Assembly: GCF_003097355.1 (NCBI RefSeq)
Contig: NZ_PYUI01000010.1
Location: forward strand, 62,001 to 126,000
Source: Arthrobacter sp. H-02-3
GTDB lineage: Bacteria > Actinomycetota > Actinomycetes > Actinomycetales > Micrococcaceae
Direction of reading: 5' to 3'
DNA: 64,000 bases
The position numbers were made by a program, and so were the translations under genes. Of this stretch, positions 38,582-47,453 are shown piece after piece. Positions within the stretch are counted from its first letter, which is position 1. The number at the start of each line of letters is the position of its first letter. The notes under the pieces are model-generated. The model searched no databases. It was not told the DNA's origin and saw nothing but the letters and a program-made list of their open reading frames with translations.

Positions 38582-39682
38582 TCATGCAGCGCCTCCCACA
38601 ATGGCGGCCGGGCGGCTCATGCGGTGCATCCCGGCGGCGGCGCCCCGGGCCTTGAGCGCCATGACGAACGCGAGGACGCCGGCCACCGCCCGGTAGAAGT
38701 CCACCGGGATCTCATCGCCCAGCTCACAGGCTCCGTGGAGGGCCCTGGCCAGCGGGATGTCCTGGACCATGGGCACGTTCTTCTGCTCGGCTTCTGCCCT
38801 GATCCTGGCGGCCACGTGGCCGGCGCCCTTGGCCACCACGCGGGGGGCTGACTTGCCGGGCTCGTATTTGAGGGCCACGGCCACGTGCGTGGGGTTGACC
38901 AGGACGACGTCGGCATCACCGATCGCGGCGATCATGCGGTTCCGGCTCATGGCCATCTGGCGGGCCCTGCGCTGGGACCGGATCAGCGGGTCGCCCTCGC
39001 TGTTCTTGTTCTCGTCCTGGACTTCCTTCTTGGACATCCGGGTCTTCTTGCGGTTGCGCCGCATGACGACGAAGAAGTCCGCCGCGGCCAGCACGATGCC
39101 GGCGGCCACAGCGAACTGGACCAGGGAGGCGATGCCGCCGGCCGCTGCCGCCGTAACACCAGCCACGGGGAGTCCTCCCGCGGTCAGCAGCACCGGGACG
39201 AGCCCCTGCACCACCATGTACAGCACCAGCCCCACCACGCTTGCCTTCAGCAGCGCTTTGATGCCGCCCCACACCGCCTGGGCGCCGAAAAGCCGCTTGA
39301 CCCCGCTGAGCAGGTTGAAGTGCTCGAATTCGAACCGGAATTTCTTCAGGTGGACGCCGCCCTGCAGGGCGGAGGCGGCCAGGACGGCCAGGAACACGAC
39401 GACCAGCAGGGGCCCGACAATGCCGGCGATGGACGCAAAACCGTCCTCCAGCGCCTGGACGGCTTTGCCGGGGTCGGGTGCCGAGATGATGCCGCGGATG
39501 CTGAAGAGCTGGTCCGCGGCGGCGTTGGCGCCCCGCTCCACAGTGCTGGGCAACATGAGGGCGGCCGCACCCACGCCCACCCAGGCGGTGAGGTCCTGCG
39601 AACGGGAGAGCTGGCCCTTGGAACGGACCTCCCTCATCCGTTTGTCGGTGGCTTGCTCGGTCTTCTCCTGTGAATCCGCCAT
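38582..39682 (-). CDS. flhB: Flagellar export protein FlhB
   Basis: 366 residues. Four transmembrane segments lie in the first 215 residues, followed by the cytoplasmic switch domain. The self-cleavage motif NPTH is present (DVVLVNPTHVAVALKYEPGK), needed for the change from rod-hook to filament export. The start, MADSQEKTEQATDKRMREVR, is typical (EKTE-AT-KR). It overlaps fliR by one base (TGATG). Confidence 0.96.
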   Translation of the reverse strand: MADSQEKTEQATDKRMREVRSKGQLSRSQDLTAWVGVGAAALMLPSTVERGANAAADQLFSIRGIISAPDPGKAVQALEDGFASIAGIVGPLLVVVFLAVLAASALQGGVHLKKFRFEFEHFNLLSGVKRLFGAQAVWGGIKALLKASVVGLVLYMVVQGLVPVLLTAGGLPVAGVTAAAAGGIASLVQFAVAAGIVLAAADFFVVMRRNRKKTRMSKKEVQDENKNSEGDPLIRSQRRARQMAMSRNRMIAAIGDADVVLVNPTHVAVALKYEPGKSAPRVVAKGAGHVAARIRAEAEQKNVPMVQDIPLARALHGACELGDEIPVDFYRAVAGVLAFVMALKARGAAAGMHRMSRPAAIVGGAA

Positions 39683-40440
39683 CAGCCCACCCCCAGCACA
39701 GCTTTGGCCGCCTGTCCGGCGAGGCTGGAAACGATCCGCGGCAGGGCCAGGAACATGAAGCCGGCCAGCATGAGGGTCAGGAGGATCTTGAGCGGGAAGC
39801 CCAGCGAGAACGCGTTCAGCGCCGGTGCAACGCGGGTCAGGAGGCCGAGTCCGACGTCGGCGAGGAACAGGACCACCAGCAGGGGCCCGGCTATCTGCAC
39901 GGCGGCCAGGAACATGCCGGATACTGCCGCAATGATGGCCTGGACGGGCTGCGTCAGGTCTATTCCCCCGGCCAGGGGCAGGGCCGCGAAACTGCCGGTG
40001 AGGCCCGTGATGACCAGCTGGTAGCCGTCGGAGGCGAACAGCAGGGCCAGCGCCGCCATCTGCAGGAGGCGGGTGAACTGGGCGCCGTTGACCATCATTT
40101 GGGGGTCGAAGGCCTGGGCCATCTGGAAACCGCTGGCGAGGTCGATCAGGCTGCCGGCGGACTGGATGGCGGAGAAGATCACCAGGACCAGGAATCCCAG
40201 GGCAAAGCCCGTGACAAGCTCCAGGACCACTCCGGTGAGGAACCCGGCGGTATCGCGGGGCGTGTACCCGCCCGCCAGGCGCTGGGTCACTGCCAGCCCC
40301 AGGCCCAGTCCCAGCATGGCCTTCACGCGCCCCGGAAATGCCTGGTGCGAGAACGGCGGTGCCACGATCAGGAAGGCGGTCATCCGGACCGTGGCCAGCA
40401 GGAGGACTTCCAGCCAGCTCGGGTCGATGGGGATGCCCAC
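39682..40440 (-). CDS. fliR: Flagellar export protein FliR
   Basis: 252 residues with five to six hydrophobic helices, from LEVLLLATVRMTAFLIVAPPF to LAGFMFLALPRIVSSLAGQ. It is part of the FliPQR core channel of the export gate in the basal body. Sequence conservation in the segment FSHQAFPGRVKAMLGLGLGLAV is typical. The gene begins 1 bp after the fliQ stop and ends overlapping flhB. Confidence 0.94.
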   Translation of the reverse strand: MGIPIDPSWLEVLLLATVRMTAFLIVAPPFSHQAFPGRVKAMLGLGLGLAVTQRLAGGYTPRDTAGFLTGVVLELVTGFALGFLVLVIFSAIQSAGSLIDLASGFQMAQAFDPQMMVNGAQFTRLLQMAALALLFASDGYQLVITGLTGSFAALPLAGGIDLTQPVQAIIAAVSGMFLAAVQIAGPLLVVLFLADVGLGLLTRVAPALNAFSLGFPLKILLTLMLAGFMFLALPRIVSSLAGQAAKAVLGVG

Positions 40441-40441
40441 C

Positions 40442-40717
40442 TCACAGGCCTCCGAGCAGGGATGGAATCTTCGCGAAGAGGTCGTTCGTGAACGTAACCA
40501 TCTCCGAAATCATCCAGTGTCCGCAGACGATCAGGGCCACGGCCACGGCGGCGGCCTTCGGCACGAAGGACAGGGTGGCTTCCTGCAGCTGTGTGATGGA
40601 CTGCAGCAGCGAGATGGCCAGGCCCACCACCAGCGCCGTGACCAGCACGGGTGCGGCGAGCTTGGCGGCCACGATCATGGCCTGGAGGCAGATGTCCAGG
40701 ACGGCGTTGGCGTTCAT
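40442..40717 (-). CDS. fliQ: Flagellar export protein FliQ
   Basis: 91 residues with two transmembrane helices (APVLVTALVVGLAISLLQSI and AVAVALIVCGHWMISEM). The conserved SITQLQEATLSFVPK loop between them is the family signature. It is part of the FliPQR export channel. It overlaps the fliP stop by 4 bp (ATGA). Confidence 0.95.
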   Translation of the reverse strand: MNANAVLDICLQAMIVAAKLAAPVLVTALVVGLAISLLQSITQLQEATLSFVPKAAAVAVALIVCGHWMISEMVTFTNDLFAKIPSLLGGL

Positions 40718-41622
40718 CCGCTGCCCGCATAGCTTTGCACGAGCGCGGTGATGACCAGGCCCCAGCCGTCCACGAGGACGAAGAGCAGGATCTTGAAGGG
40801 CAGCGAGATCATGACCGGCGGCAGCATCATCATGCCCATGGACATCAGGGCCGCGGACACCACGAGGTCGATCACGAGGAACGGGATGAAGATGACGAAG
40901 CCGATGATGAATGCGGCACGAAGCTCGGAGATCATGAAGGCCGGAATGAGGGTCTGCAGCGGGACGGCCTCAGGGGTGGCAGGGTTCTCGGCGCCGGCGG
41001 CGCGGGACATCAGGGCGATGTCCTCTTCCCTCGTGTGAGCGAGCATGAAGTGCTGCAGCGGACCCGATGCGGCGCTGACCGCACCGTTGAAGTCCAGGGT
41101 GCCGTTGAGGTACGGCTGGATGCCGGCGGTGTTCATCTCGTTGATGACGGGCCACATCACAAAGATCGACAGGAACAGTGCCAGCCCCGCCAGCACCTGG
41201 TTGGGCGGGATGGACGGCAGGGAAAGCGCGTTGCGGGTCATCGCCAGGACCACGAAGATCTTGGTGAAGGACGTCATCATCAGCAGCAGCGAGGGCGCAA
41301 CGGCCAGCAGCGTGATCCCGATCAGGGTCAGGACGGCGGTGGAGGGTTTGCCGTCCACCCCGTTGATCTGGATGTTGACGTTCCCGGTTCCGGGAGTGGC
41401 CGGATCGGTCGGCGCCACCGGCGGGGCCGGGTCGATGGGTGCTGCGTGGCCGGTGGAGGCGTTCAGCCACACCAGAAGGACCGCAAACAGCACGGCGGCG
41501 AGCCCCAGGGCCAGGAGGCGGAAGGGTCCAGTGCGGGCGGGACGCAGGCGGGTCGTGCCTGTGGTGAGGGGGCGGATCAATTGCGGCGTCCGCTCCTGAG
41601 AGCGGCGGCGGCCTGCTTCCAC
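40714..41622 (-). CDS. fliP: Flagellar export protein FliP
   Basis: 302 residues from GTG 41622; a TTG at 41580 that overlaps the fliO stop is an alternative. A signal-anchor-like helix (LALGLAAVLFAVLLVWL) precedes a Pro/Thr linker and then the FliP core: LLAVAPSLLLMMTSFTKIFVVL, FLSIFVMWPVINEMN and FKILLFVLVDGWGLV. FliP is the largest ring component of the core export channel. The Pro-rich stretch before the core is longer than in enteric FliP. It overlaps fliO by up to 46 bp. Confidence 0.95.
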   Translation of the reverse strand: MEAGRRRSQERTPQLIRPLTTGTTRLRPARTGPFRLLALGLAAVLFAVLLVWLNASTGHAAPIDPAPPVAPTDPATPGTGNVNIQINGVDGKPSTAVLTLIGITLLAVAPSLLLMMTSFTKIFVVLAMTRNALSLPSIPPNQVLAGLALFLSIFVMWPVINEMNTAGIQPYLNGTLDFNGAVSAASGPLQHFMLAHTREEDIALMSRAAGAENPATPEAVPLQTLIPAFMISELRAAFIIGFVIFIPFLVIDLVVSAALMSMGMMMLPPVMISLPFKILLFVLVDGWGLVITALVQSYAGSG

Positions 41623-42185
41623 GTGGAGCCGGCAAGGATGGACCCGTGCAGGGGCGGATGGGCCGGGGCGCCGGCAGTACTGCCACGGCTGGCGGGGCCG
41701 CGGGTGTGCGGGTTCCGGTGCAGGGAACTGCGGCGCGACGGCGGCAGGTCCGGGCCGCCGTCGGCGTTCTCAACGACCGGGCCGTCAGCGAGCAGTCCGT
41801 TGTGGCCGTCCGCGGCCGGGCGGCCCGGCTGGCTGCTGAAGTGGTCACCGGCGAGCGGCCGGGCGTCGGCGAGGATGCGGGCGAAATCCCCGAAGCCGCG
41901 GCTGATGCCGGGGACCGGGACGTCTTCGGGTTCGGGCGGGATATCCCCCGTGTGCAGGACGTTCACGGCGTGTTCGGTGACGCCCAGCAGGAAGCGCTGC
42001 CCGGCGGCGTCGACCACCACCACGGAGGCTTTCTGTCCGAGGCTCTGCCGGCTGACGATGGTCAGGGCGCGGTCAGCCCGGCGCCGTCCGGTGCCTTTGC
42101 CCAACCGGCGCTGCAGGAACCACATGAGGCCAAGCACCGCGCCCAGGGCCACGACTACCCGTAGCCCGAGGATCAGTGCGTCCAT
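41577..42185 (-). CDS. fliO: Flagellar biosynthesis protein FliO
   Basis: 202 residues. One N-terminal transmembrane helix (LGLRVVVALGAVLGLMWFL) is followed by the FliO domain (LTIVSRQSLGQKASVVVVDAAGQRFLLGVTEHAVNVLHTG). A low-complexity tail of about 110 residues follows. FliO helps assemble the FliP ring. Its position between fliN and fliP is the classical one. The start is directly after the fliN stop (TGAATG). Confidence 0.88.
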   Translation of the reverse strand: MDALILGLRVVVALGAVLGLMWFLQRRLGKGTGRRRADRALTIVSRQSLGQKASVVVVDAAGQRFLLGVTEHAVNVLHTGDIPPEPEDVPVPGISRGFGDFARILADARPLAGDHFSSQPGRPAADGHNGLLADGPVVENADGGPDLPPSRRSSLHRNPHTRGPASRGSTAGAPAHPPLHGSILAGSTWKQAAAALRSGRRN

Positions 42186-42908
42186 TCAGCTGAGTCCCTC
42201 GGCGACGTCGAGGATGCGGGTGATCCGCACTGCGTAGTCCTGGTCCAGGACCACCACTTCGCCGTGCGCGATCAGGCGGCCGTTGAGCAGGATGTCCGCG
42301 GGGGCTCCGGCGGAGCGGTCCAGTTCGATGATCTTGCCCGGTTCCAGGGAGAGCACGTCGCGGACGGACATCCGGGTGCGGCCGATCTCCACGGTCAAGG
42401 CCATCTCGATGTTGTTGATGCGGCCGAGCCGGCCGGCCGCCGTGTCCCCGGCGGCGAAGACGTCCCCGGCGCGGTCCTGGCTGTTGCCGTGTTCTCGGAG
42501 CCGGACAGCAAACCAGGCCGCGGCGTTGCTGCCGTCGGACAGTTCAAAGACGGCCGTGTCGGGGTCCGAGAGGAGCCCGGAGACATCGGATTCGCGCAGG
42601 TCGGACAGGACGCCGGCCCCGAAGACGGAGCTGGCGCTTTCCATGGCCGGGCGCAGCACATCGGTCACGGAGACGTGTCCCAGCTGGGTCCCGGCGCCGG
42701 CCGCCTCGTCAAGGAAGGTGCGGTCGCTGAGCATGAGCGCGAGGTCGGCGGTGACCGCGCCGACGAAGGTCGCCGTGACCGCCTGGCGGGCGTAGGCCGC
42801 AGCGGCGCGGGCGGGCACCAGGGCGACGACCTTCAGGGCCACCGGGCTGGGCAGTTCCTCGACGAGCCGCTCCGCCGACAATTCGTGCTTGGTCAGGGTG
42901 ATGCTCAT
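42186..42908 (-). CDS. fliN: Flagellar motor switch protein FliN (long, FliY-like)
   Basis: 240 residues, more than twice the length of enteric FliN. The C-terminal 75 residues are the FliN/SpoA domain (NNIEMALTVEIGRTRMSVRDVLSLEPGKIIELDRSAG). The N-terminal 160 residues resemble the CheC-type region of FliY but show no clear phosphatase active site. It forms the C-ring with FliG and FliM. It overlaps fliM by 4 bp. Confidence 0.9.
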   Translation of the reverse strand: MSITLTKHELSAERLVEELPSPVALKVVALVPARAAAAYARQAVTATFVGAVTADLALMLSDRTFLDEAAGAGTQLGHVSVTDVLRPAMESASSVFGAGVLSDLRESDVSGLLSDPDTAVFELSDGSNAAAWFAVRLREHGNSQDRAGDVFAAGDTAAGRLGRINNIEMALTVEIGRTRMSVRDVLSLEPGKIIELDRSAGAPADILLNGRLIAHGEVVVLDQDYAVRITRILDVAEGLS

Positions 42909-43819
42909 CGTTGGTTCTCCTCGATTGTGACAATGACTGCGGCCGCGCGGGAGCCGTTGCGGGCCGGTGCGGCGGTGGCCAGCCGGGTTCCGTCCAGGGT
43001 GAGGTCAAAGGGCCGGTTTTCCAGGTGGGGCAGGGTCAGGACGTCGCCGACGGCGAGGCCCAGGACCTGGCCGGGGGTGACGAACGACGTCGAAAGCCGC
43101 ACCGACAATTCCACCGGCACCTGCTCCAGCTGGGCGCTGATGCGCGCTGCGGCGTCGCCGCGGTTGTCGGTGGGGTTGACCTTCTTGAGCCGTCCCAGCA
43201 GGATGGCGGCCGGAACGGCCAGGGTGGCGGGGGCGTTGACGTCGCCGACACTCATGGTGAAGGAGGCGACGATCATCAGTTCGCTCGGCGCAGCGGCCTG
43301 GGCGAATTGGGAGTTGTACTGGATGGTGTCCACCCGGACGGTCTCGCTGAGCAGCGGGCCCAGCGAGTAGCCGAGGTCTTCGAGGGCCTCGTCCATGAGG
43401 CCCTTGATCAAGGCCTGCTCGATCTGGGTAAATTTCCGGTCCGGCATGGGCGAATCATTCGAGGCGCCGAGCATGCGGTTGACCCAGCCAAGGGCGGCCG
43501 GGCCGGGGAACTGCACCACCAGCTTGGAGTCCTGGGCTTCCACGGTGCACAGGACCATGGCGGTGACGGCGGGCAGGGACGCGGCGTATTCGTCGTAGCT
43601 GAGCATGCTCACGTCTTCGAGGCGCACCACGGACTTGACCCGGACCTTGGCGGTCAACTGGGTTCCCCACTGGCGGGCGAAGGTTTCGAAGGCGAGCTCC
43701 AGCACACGGCTGTGTTCGCGCGCGAGCGTCGCAGGACGGCGGAAGTCATAGACGCTGACGGTCCGCTCCCGCGCCACTTCCCGCTCATCCAGAACACTCA
43801 CGGTTGCCACTATCGGCAA
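42905..43819 (-). CDS. fliM: Flagellar motor switch protein FliM
   Basis: 304 residues. The middle CheC-like domain (SRVLELAFETFARQWGTQLTAKVRVKSV) and the C-terminal SpoA domain are visible. The usual N-terminal CheY-binding peptide is not obvious; the start reads MPIVATVSVLDEREVARERTVSVYDFRRPATL. If it is absent, switching may depend on FliN. No chemotaxis genes are in the window. Confidence 0.88.
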   Translation of the reverse strand: MPIVATVSVLDEREVARERTVSVYDFRRPATLAREHSRVLELAFETFARQWGTQLTAKVRVKSVVRLEDVSMLSYDEYAASLPAVTAMVLCTVEAQDSKLVVQFPGPAALGWVNRMLGASNDSPMPDRKFTQIEQALIKGLMDEALEDLGYSLGPLLSETVRVDTIQYNSQFAQAAAPSELMIVASFTMSVGDVNAPATLAVPAAILLGRLKKVNPTDNRGDAAARISAQLEQVPVELSVRLSTSFVTPGQVLGLAVGDVLTLPHLENRPFDLTLDGTRLATAAPARNGSRAAAVIVTIEENQR

Positions 43820-43886
43820 GGGACCCGCCGGCGTAAGCAGTATGCCTTAGGCAATACGGTGCAATCCGCCGTAAGCAAGGGACAGC

Positions 43887-44711
43887 CTATTTCTCGCTCA
43901 GCTTCAACGCTTCCGGAATGAGGGCGCGGACGACGTCGGGCTTGTCCGAAATGACCACGATGTCCACCCGGCGGTTCCGCTCCATGAGCTCCGGGGTGGA
44001 ATCGTCGTTGACCTGGCGGGCCGAGCCGAAGGCGACGGCGCCGATGGTCGCGGGGGCAATGCCGCCGTCGTCCACCATGTAACGCAGGACGTTGACGGCA
44101 CGTGCCGAGGACAGTTCCCAGGTGGACGGGTAGGCCGTAATGCCGTTCGCGGCATGCCCCTCGACCATGATTTCCATCCCGGCCGGCTTCAGCACCGGGG
44201 AGATGATCTGCAGGACCCGGGTGGCCCGGGACGTGAGTTCGGGCCGGTCGGGCTCGAAGAAGGCCTGTGACCCGACGAGCTTGACCGTCAGGCCGCGTTG
44301 GTCGATCTGGAACTCGACGTTTTCGCTCAGCCCGGCCGCTGCCAGGCCGGCCTGCATTTTCGCCTGCAGCGCCTTGAGCCGGTCCACTTCCTTGATCGCC
44401 TCGGCCATGTTCTCGGGCGACGCCGTTGCCGCGCCCTTCACGGCGGCGAACGCCTCGAGGTTCTTATCCACGAGTTCCGGCGGCACCACGGTGCCCGACG
44501 CCGTGTCCACTGTCTGCGACGCAACCGCGCCGAAGCCCGTGGCCAGGGAGTTGCGGAGCTTTTCGAACTTGTTCGCATCGACGGTGGACATCGCGAAGAG
44601 GACGATGAACATGCACATCAGCACGGTGACCATGTCCATGTAGGACGCCATCCACCGTTCGTCGACGTGGTGTTCTTCCGGCTTCTTGCGTCCGCGCCGC
44701 CTGGGGCTCAC
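43887..44711 (-). CDS. motB: Flagellar stator protein MotB
   Basis: 274 residues from GTG 44711, overlapping the motA stop by 4 bp. One transmembrane helix near the start carries the proton-channel Asp (SYMDMVTVLMCMFIVLFAMS). The C-terminal OmpA-like peptidoglycan-binding domain includes IMVEGHAANGITAYPSTWELSSARAVNVLRYM and ERNRRVDIVVI. It anchors the stator to the wall. Confidence 0.94.
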   Translation of the reverse strand: MSPRRRGRKKPEEHHVDERWMASYMDMVTVLMCMFIVLFAMSTVDANKFEKLRNSLATGFGAVASQTVDTASGTVVPPELVDKNLEAFAAVKGAATASPENMAEAIKEVDRLKALQAKMQAGLAAAGLSENVEFQIDQRGLTVKLVGSQAFFEPDRPELTSRATRVLQIISPVLKPAGMEIMVEGHAANGITAYPSTWELSSARAVNVLRYMVDDGGIAPATIGAVAFGSARQVNDDSTPELMERNRRVDIVVISDKPDVVRALIPEALKLSEK

Positions 44712-45526
44712 GCGGCCTGGTCCATCTTGCCGGGTTTGTCGCCGTCACTCTTCTTGCCGCCCCGAGCCGTGCTCTTGAGCTGGTGCTCCGGGACCATGGC
44801 ACGGAGCCGTTCGGCGAGCAGCAGCGGCTGGGCGCCGGACTGGACCGACAGCATGCCTTCCATGAGCAGCGTCATCCGCTCGATGTCCAGTTCCGAGAGC
44901 CGGCTCATCCGGGCGCTGAAGGGAAGCCAGATGAAGTTGGCCGAGAGCAGGCCCCACAGGGTGGCGACGAAGGCTGCCGCGATCATCGGGCCCAGATGGT
45001 CCGGGGTGGAGAGGTTTTCCAGGACGTGGGTGAGGGACACCACGGTGCCGATGATGCCCACAGTCGGGGCATAGCCACCGAGGCTGGCGAAGAATTTGGC
45101 GTTGGCGTGGTCGCTGCGGGACTTCGAATCGATCTCGTCCTCCATCAGCATCCGGAGGTCCTCGGCGTCGGTGCCGTCGGCGATGTTCTGGAGTGCACGG
45201 GCGAGGAAGGGATCTTTGACGCTGGCCGCTTCTTCCTCCAGGGACAACAGGCCCTCGCTGCGGGCCTTTTCGGCGAAGCGGACCATCTGGTCGATGCTTT
45301 CCTGCGGCTTCGCCGTCTTGCCTTGGAACATTTTGGGCAGCGCTTTGAACGCCTGGACGACGTCTTTGAGGGTGTTGCCGGCGATCCCGACGGCGAGCGT
45401 GGCACCGAAGACCAGGATCATGGGGGCCGGGAGAAGCAGTGCCGACAGGCTGGCGCCTTCAAGGGACACCATGGCGATAACTGAGCCAAAGGCGAGGAGC
45501 AGTCCGATGACTGTTGCGGGATCCAT
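44708..45526 (-). CDS. motA: Flagellar stator protein MotA
   Basis: 272 residues with four transmembrane helices (from ATVIGLLLAFGSVIAMVSLEG to ALWGLLSANFIWLPFSARM). The cytoplasmic loop has charged residues for contact with FliG, and the Pro-Thr-Val-Gly-Ile-Ile-Gly-Thr-Val motif before TM3 is visible (YAPTVGIIGTVVSLTHVL). It lies 2 bp after the flbD stop. Confidence 0.95.
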   Translation of the reverse strand: MDPATVIGLLLAFGSVIAMVSLEGASLSALLLPAPMILVFGATLAVGIAGNTLKDVVQAFKALPKMFQGKTAKPQESIDQMVRFAEKARSEGLLSLEEEAASVKDPFLARALQNIADGTDAEDLRMLMEDEIDSKSRSDHANAKFFASLGGYAPTVGIIGTVVSLTHVLENLSTPDHLGPMIAAAFVATLWGLLSANFIWLPFSARMSRLSELDIERMTLLMEGMLSVQSGAQPLLLAERLRAMVPEHQLKSTARGGKKSDGDKPGKMDQAA

Positions 45527-45528
45527 GG

Positions 45529-45843
45529 TTACTTTCTGGGTTTCACGGGCGCCGTGGTTCCGGCTCCGTCGGTGTCGTCTGTGTCGTCGGTATCGTCGTC
45601 CGGCTCAACAGTCCGGACCAGGCTCAGCGGATAACCGGTGATGGCCGGGAAGTCCCGGGCCTTACTCAGGATGTAAGCCCGGTAGTCGGCGATGAGCTCG
45701 ACCACTTCCGCGAGGCTTTCCAGGACCACGTAGGCGGCGCCGTCGAGCGTCACCAAATGCGTATCCGGGCTCTCGTGGATGCGTTCGATGAGGTCCGGAT
45801 TGACCGCGAAGCGCGTTCCGTTGAGGCGTGTGACGACGATCAT
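45529..45843 (-). CDS. flbD: FlbD-family flagellar protein
   Basis: 104 residues from ATG 45843 (MIVVTRLNGTRFAVNPDLIE); the longer frame upstream is not coding. The first 60 residues match the short FlbD family found beside motA in Gram-positive flagellar loci (PDTHLVTLDGAAYVVLESLAEVVELI). The tail is acidic and repetitive (DDDTDDTDDTDG) and unlike family norms. The function is unknown. A sigma-28-like promoter lies about 45-70 bp upstream, so this gene starts the second flagellar transcription unit. Confidence 0.85.
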   Translation of the reverse strand: MIVVTRLNGTRFAVNPDLIERIHESPDTHLVTLDGAAYVVLESLAEVVELIADYRAYILSKARDFPAITGYPLSLVRTVEPDDDTDDTDDTDGAGTTAPVKPRK

Positions 45844-45886
45844 GGGCCGATTCTGCTCTGTGAGGGGAAGGGTGTTCTCCTCCGTA

Positions 45887-45913
45887 CTGTCGGCAGCCCC
45901 TGCCCCTTCGTTA
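45887..45913 (-). promoter_or_regulatory. Sigma-28-type promoter of flbD-motAB
   Basis: Minus-strand TAAC (45913-45910), 15-bp spacer, GCCGACAG (45894-45887). It differs from GCCGATAA at two positions. It restarts transcription after the interruption by the P450 and DUF559 genes. Confidence 0.65.
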
Positions 45914-45965
45914 GGCGGCCGGGCCAGGCGCCGGCGCTGACGGGTGGCCGAGGCGACAGGATTTA

Positions 45966-46005
45966 CTGTGATTGCCTGTAATTGCCGGTGATTTCCTGTG
46001 CGCCG
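45966..46005 (+). repeat. Four decamer repeats upstream of the P450 gene
   Basis: CTGTGATTGC, CTGTAATTGC, CGGTGATTTC and CTGTGCGCCG follow each other with a strict 10-bp period. The copies lie on one face of the helix, about 150 bp before the P450 start, and could be binding sites for a regulator. The rest of the 45844-46154 interval holds the flbD promoter and no gene. Confidence 0.4.
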
Positions 46006-46154
46006 CATGCCGGGCGGTACTAGGGTGGGTCCTGACGGGGCCATGCGGCCCGCCCCGTTGGAGCCTTGGTCCGATGCGGTTGATCCATCGCGTTCACAGC
46101 TCTTAGTTTTGCCCCACGACGCATCGGCCGCCCGCCTCATCAGGAAGGCCAGCC

Positions 46155-47315
46155 ATGGTGCATTTTCCGGCTCTGGAGCCGTTGAACCCGTTTCCCCAGT
46201 ACGAAGCCATGCGGCGCAGCGACCCCGTCTTCCAGGATGAGGAGACCGGTGTCTGGCACGTCTTCGGCTATGACGACGTGCAGCGCGTTCTGTCCGAGCA
46301 CGCCACGTTTTCTTCCCGAATGGGCGGGGACAATCCAACCGAAACAGGGCAACTGTTCGCGGCCAGCCTGATCAATACGGATCCGCCCAGACACCGCCAG
46401 CTGCGTTCCCTCGTGACGCAGGCGTTCACGCCGCGGTCGGTGGAAGCACTCGCACCGCGCATCTTGGCACTCACGCACGAGTTACTGGATCCGGTCGTTG
46501 CCACGGGCAGCACGGACCTGATCGATCAGCTGGCCTATCCACTCCCGGTGATCGTGATCGCGGAGCTCATGGGCATTCCGGCCGCAGACCGGGACCGGTT
46601 TAAGCAGTGGTCTGACATGATCGTGAGCCAAGCCCCGGGCGCCGACGAGTCCGGCCACCCCGATACCCACCGGGAAATGGCGGAGTACTTCATGGGCATG
46701 ATCGAGGAGCGGCGCCGCCAGCCGGGCAGTGATTTGATCAGCGCGCTCCTCGCGGCCGAGATCGACGGGCAGAAACTCAGCGTCATCGAGCTGCTCGGAT
46801 TCTGCGCCCTGCTGCTCGTCGCGGGCAACGAGACCACCACCAACCTGATCGGCAATGCCGTGCTGTGCTTCGCCGAATCGCCGGGCACGGCGGAGCGCCT
46901 TGTCGCCGACCCGGCCCTGCTCCCGCAGGCGATCGAAGAGGTGCTGCGCTACCGCTCCCCCGTACAGTCCATGTACCGGATCTCGGCCGTGGACACCACG
47001 CTGCGCGACCGGTCGATTCCTGCGGGGTCGCCCCTCGTGGCCTGGATCGGCTCGGCGAACCGCGACGGGGATCAGTTCCCGGATCCCGATGTGTTCGACG
47101 TCGGCCGCTCACCCAACCGTCACCTCGCCTTCGGGCAGGGCATCCACTTCTGCCTCGGGGCTCCCCTGGCCCGGCTCGAGGCCAGGATCGCGCTGCAGGC
47201 CGTGCTCTCCCGGTTGCCCGGGCTGGCAGTGGACCCCGGGGCGCAGCTGGAGCGGATGGAAAGCACGATCGTCTATGGGGTAAAGCATCTTCCCGTGTCC
47301 TGGCAGGCCGGCTGA
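46155..47315 (+). CDS. Cytochrome P450 (bacterial class I type)
   Basis: 386 residues from ATG 46155 with GGAAGG upstream. The I-helix oxygen-binding motif is LLLVAGNETTTNLIG, the ExxR pair is in EEVLRYRSPVQ, and the haem-ligand Cys is in FGQGIHFCLGAPLARLEAR. All are intact, so the enzyme should be an active monooxygenase. It resembles CYP107-like proteins but the substrate is unknown. No ferredoxin or reductase gene is adjacent. It lies, with the DUF559 gene, opposite in strand to the flagellar genes and splits the locus between flgE and flbD. Confidence 0.93.
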   Translation: MVHFPALEPLNPFPQYEAMRRSDPVFQDEETGVWHVFGYDDVQRVLSEHATFSSRMGGDNPTETGQLFAASLINTDPPRHRQLRSLVTQAFTPRSVEALAPRILALTHELLDPVVATGSTDLIDQLAYPLPVIVIAELMGIPAADRDRFKQWSDMIVSQAPGADESGHPDTHREMAEYFMGMIEERRRQPGSDLISALLAAEIDGQKLSVIELLGFCALLLVAGNETTTNLIGNAVLCFAESPGTAERLVADPALLPQAIEEVLRYRSPVQSMYRISAVDTTLRDRSIPAGSPLVAWIGSANRDGDQFPDPDVFDVGRSPNRHLAFGQGIHFCLGAPLARLEARIALQAVLSRLPGLAVDPGAQLERMESTIVYGVKHLPVSWQAG

Positions 47316-47346
47316 CCGCGAGCGCCGCGGCCGCCCTTCCCCTCTT

Positions 47347-47407
47347 GTTGCGCCATCACTTATGGCGGCCATTTCGACGTTTTGGCAACCATAAGTGATA
47401 GCGCAAC
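47347..47407. repeat. Palindromic element 1 (upstream of the DUF559 gene)
   Basis: GTTGCGCCATCACTTATGG (47347-47365) is complementary to 47389-47407 at 18 of 19 positions, with a 23-bp centre. The sequence is related to the palindrome behind the DUF559 gene. No U-run follows. Confidence 0.75.
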
Positions 47408-47453
47408 GGGGGGCTGTGGATAACGCCGGCAGCATCACGCCTTTGCGGCAACA

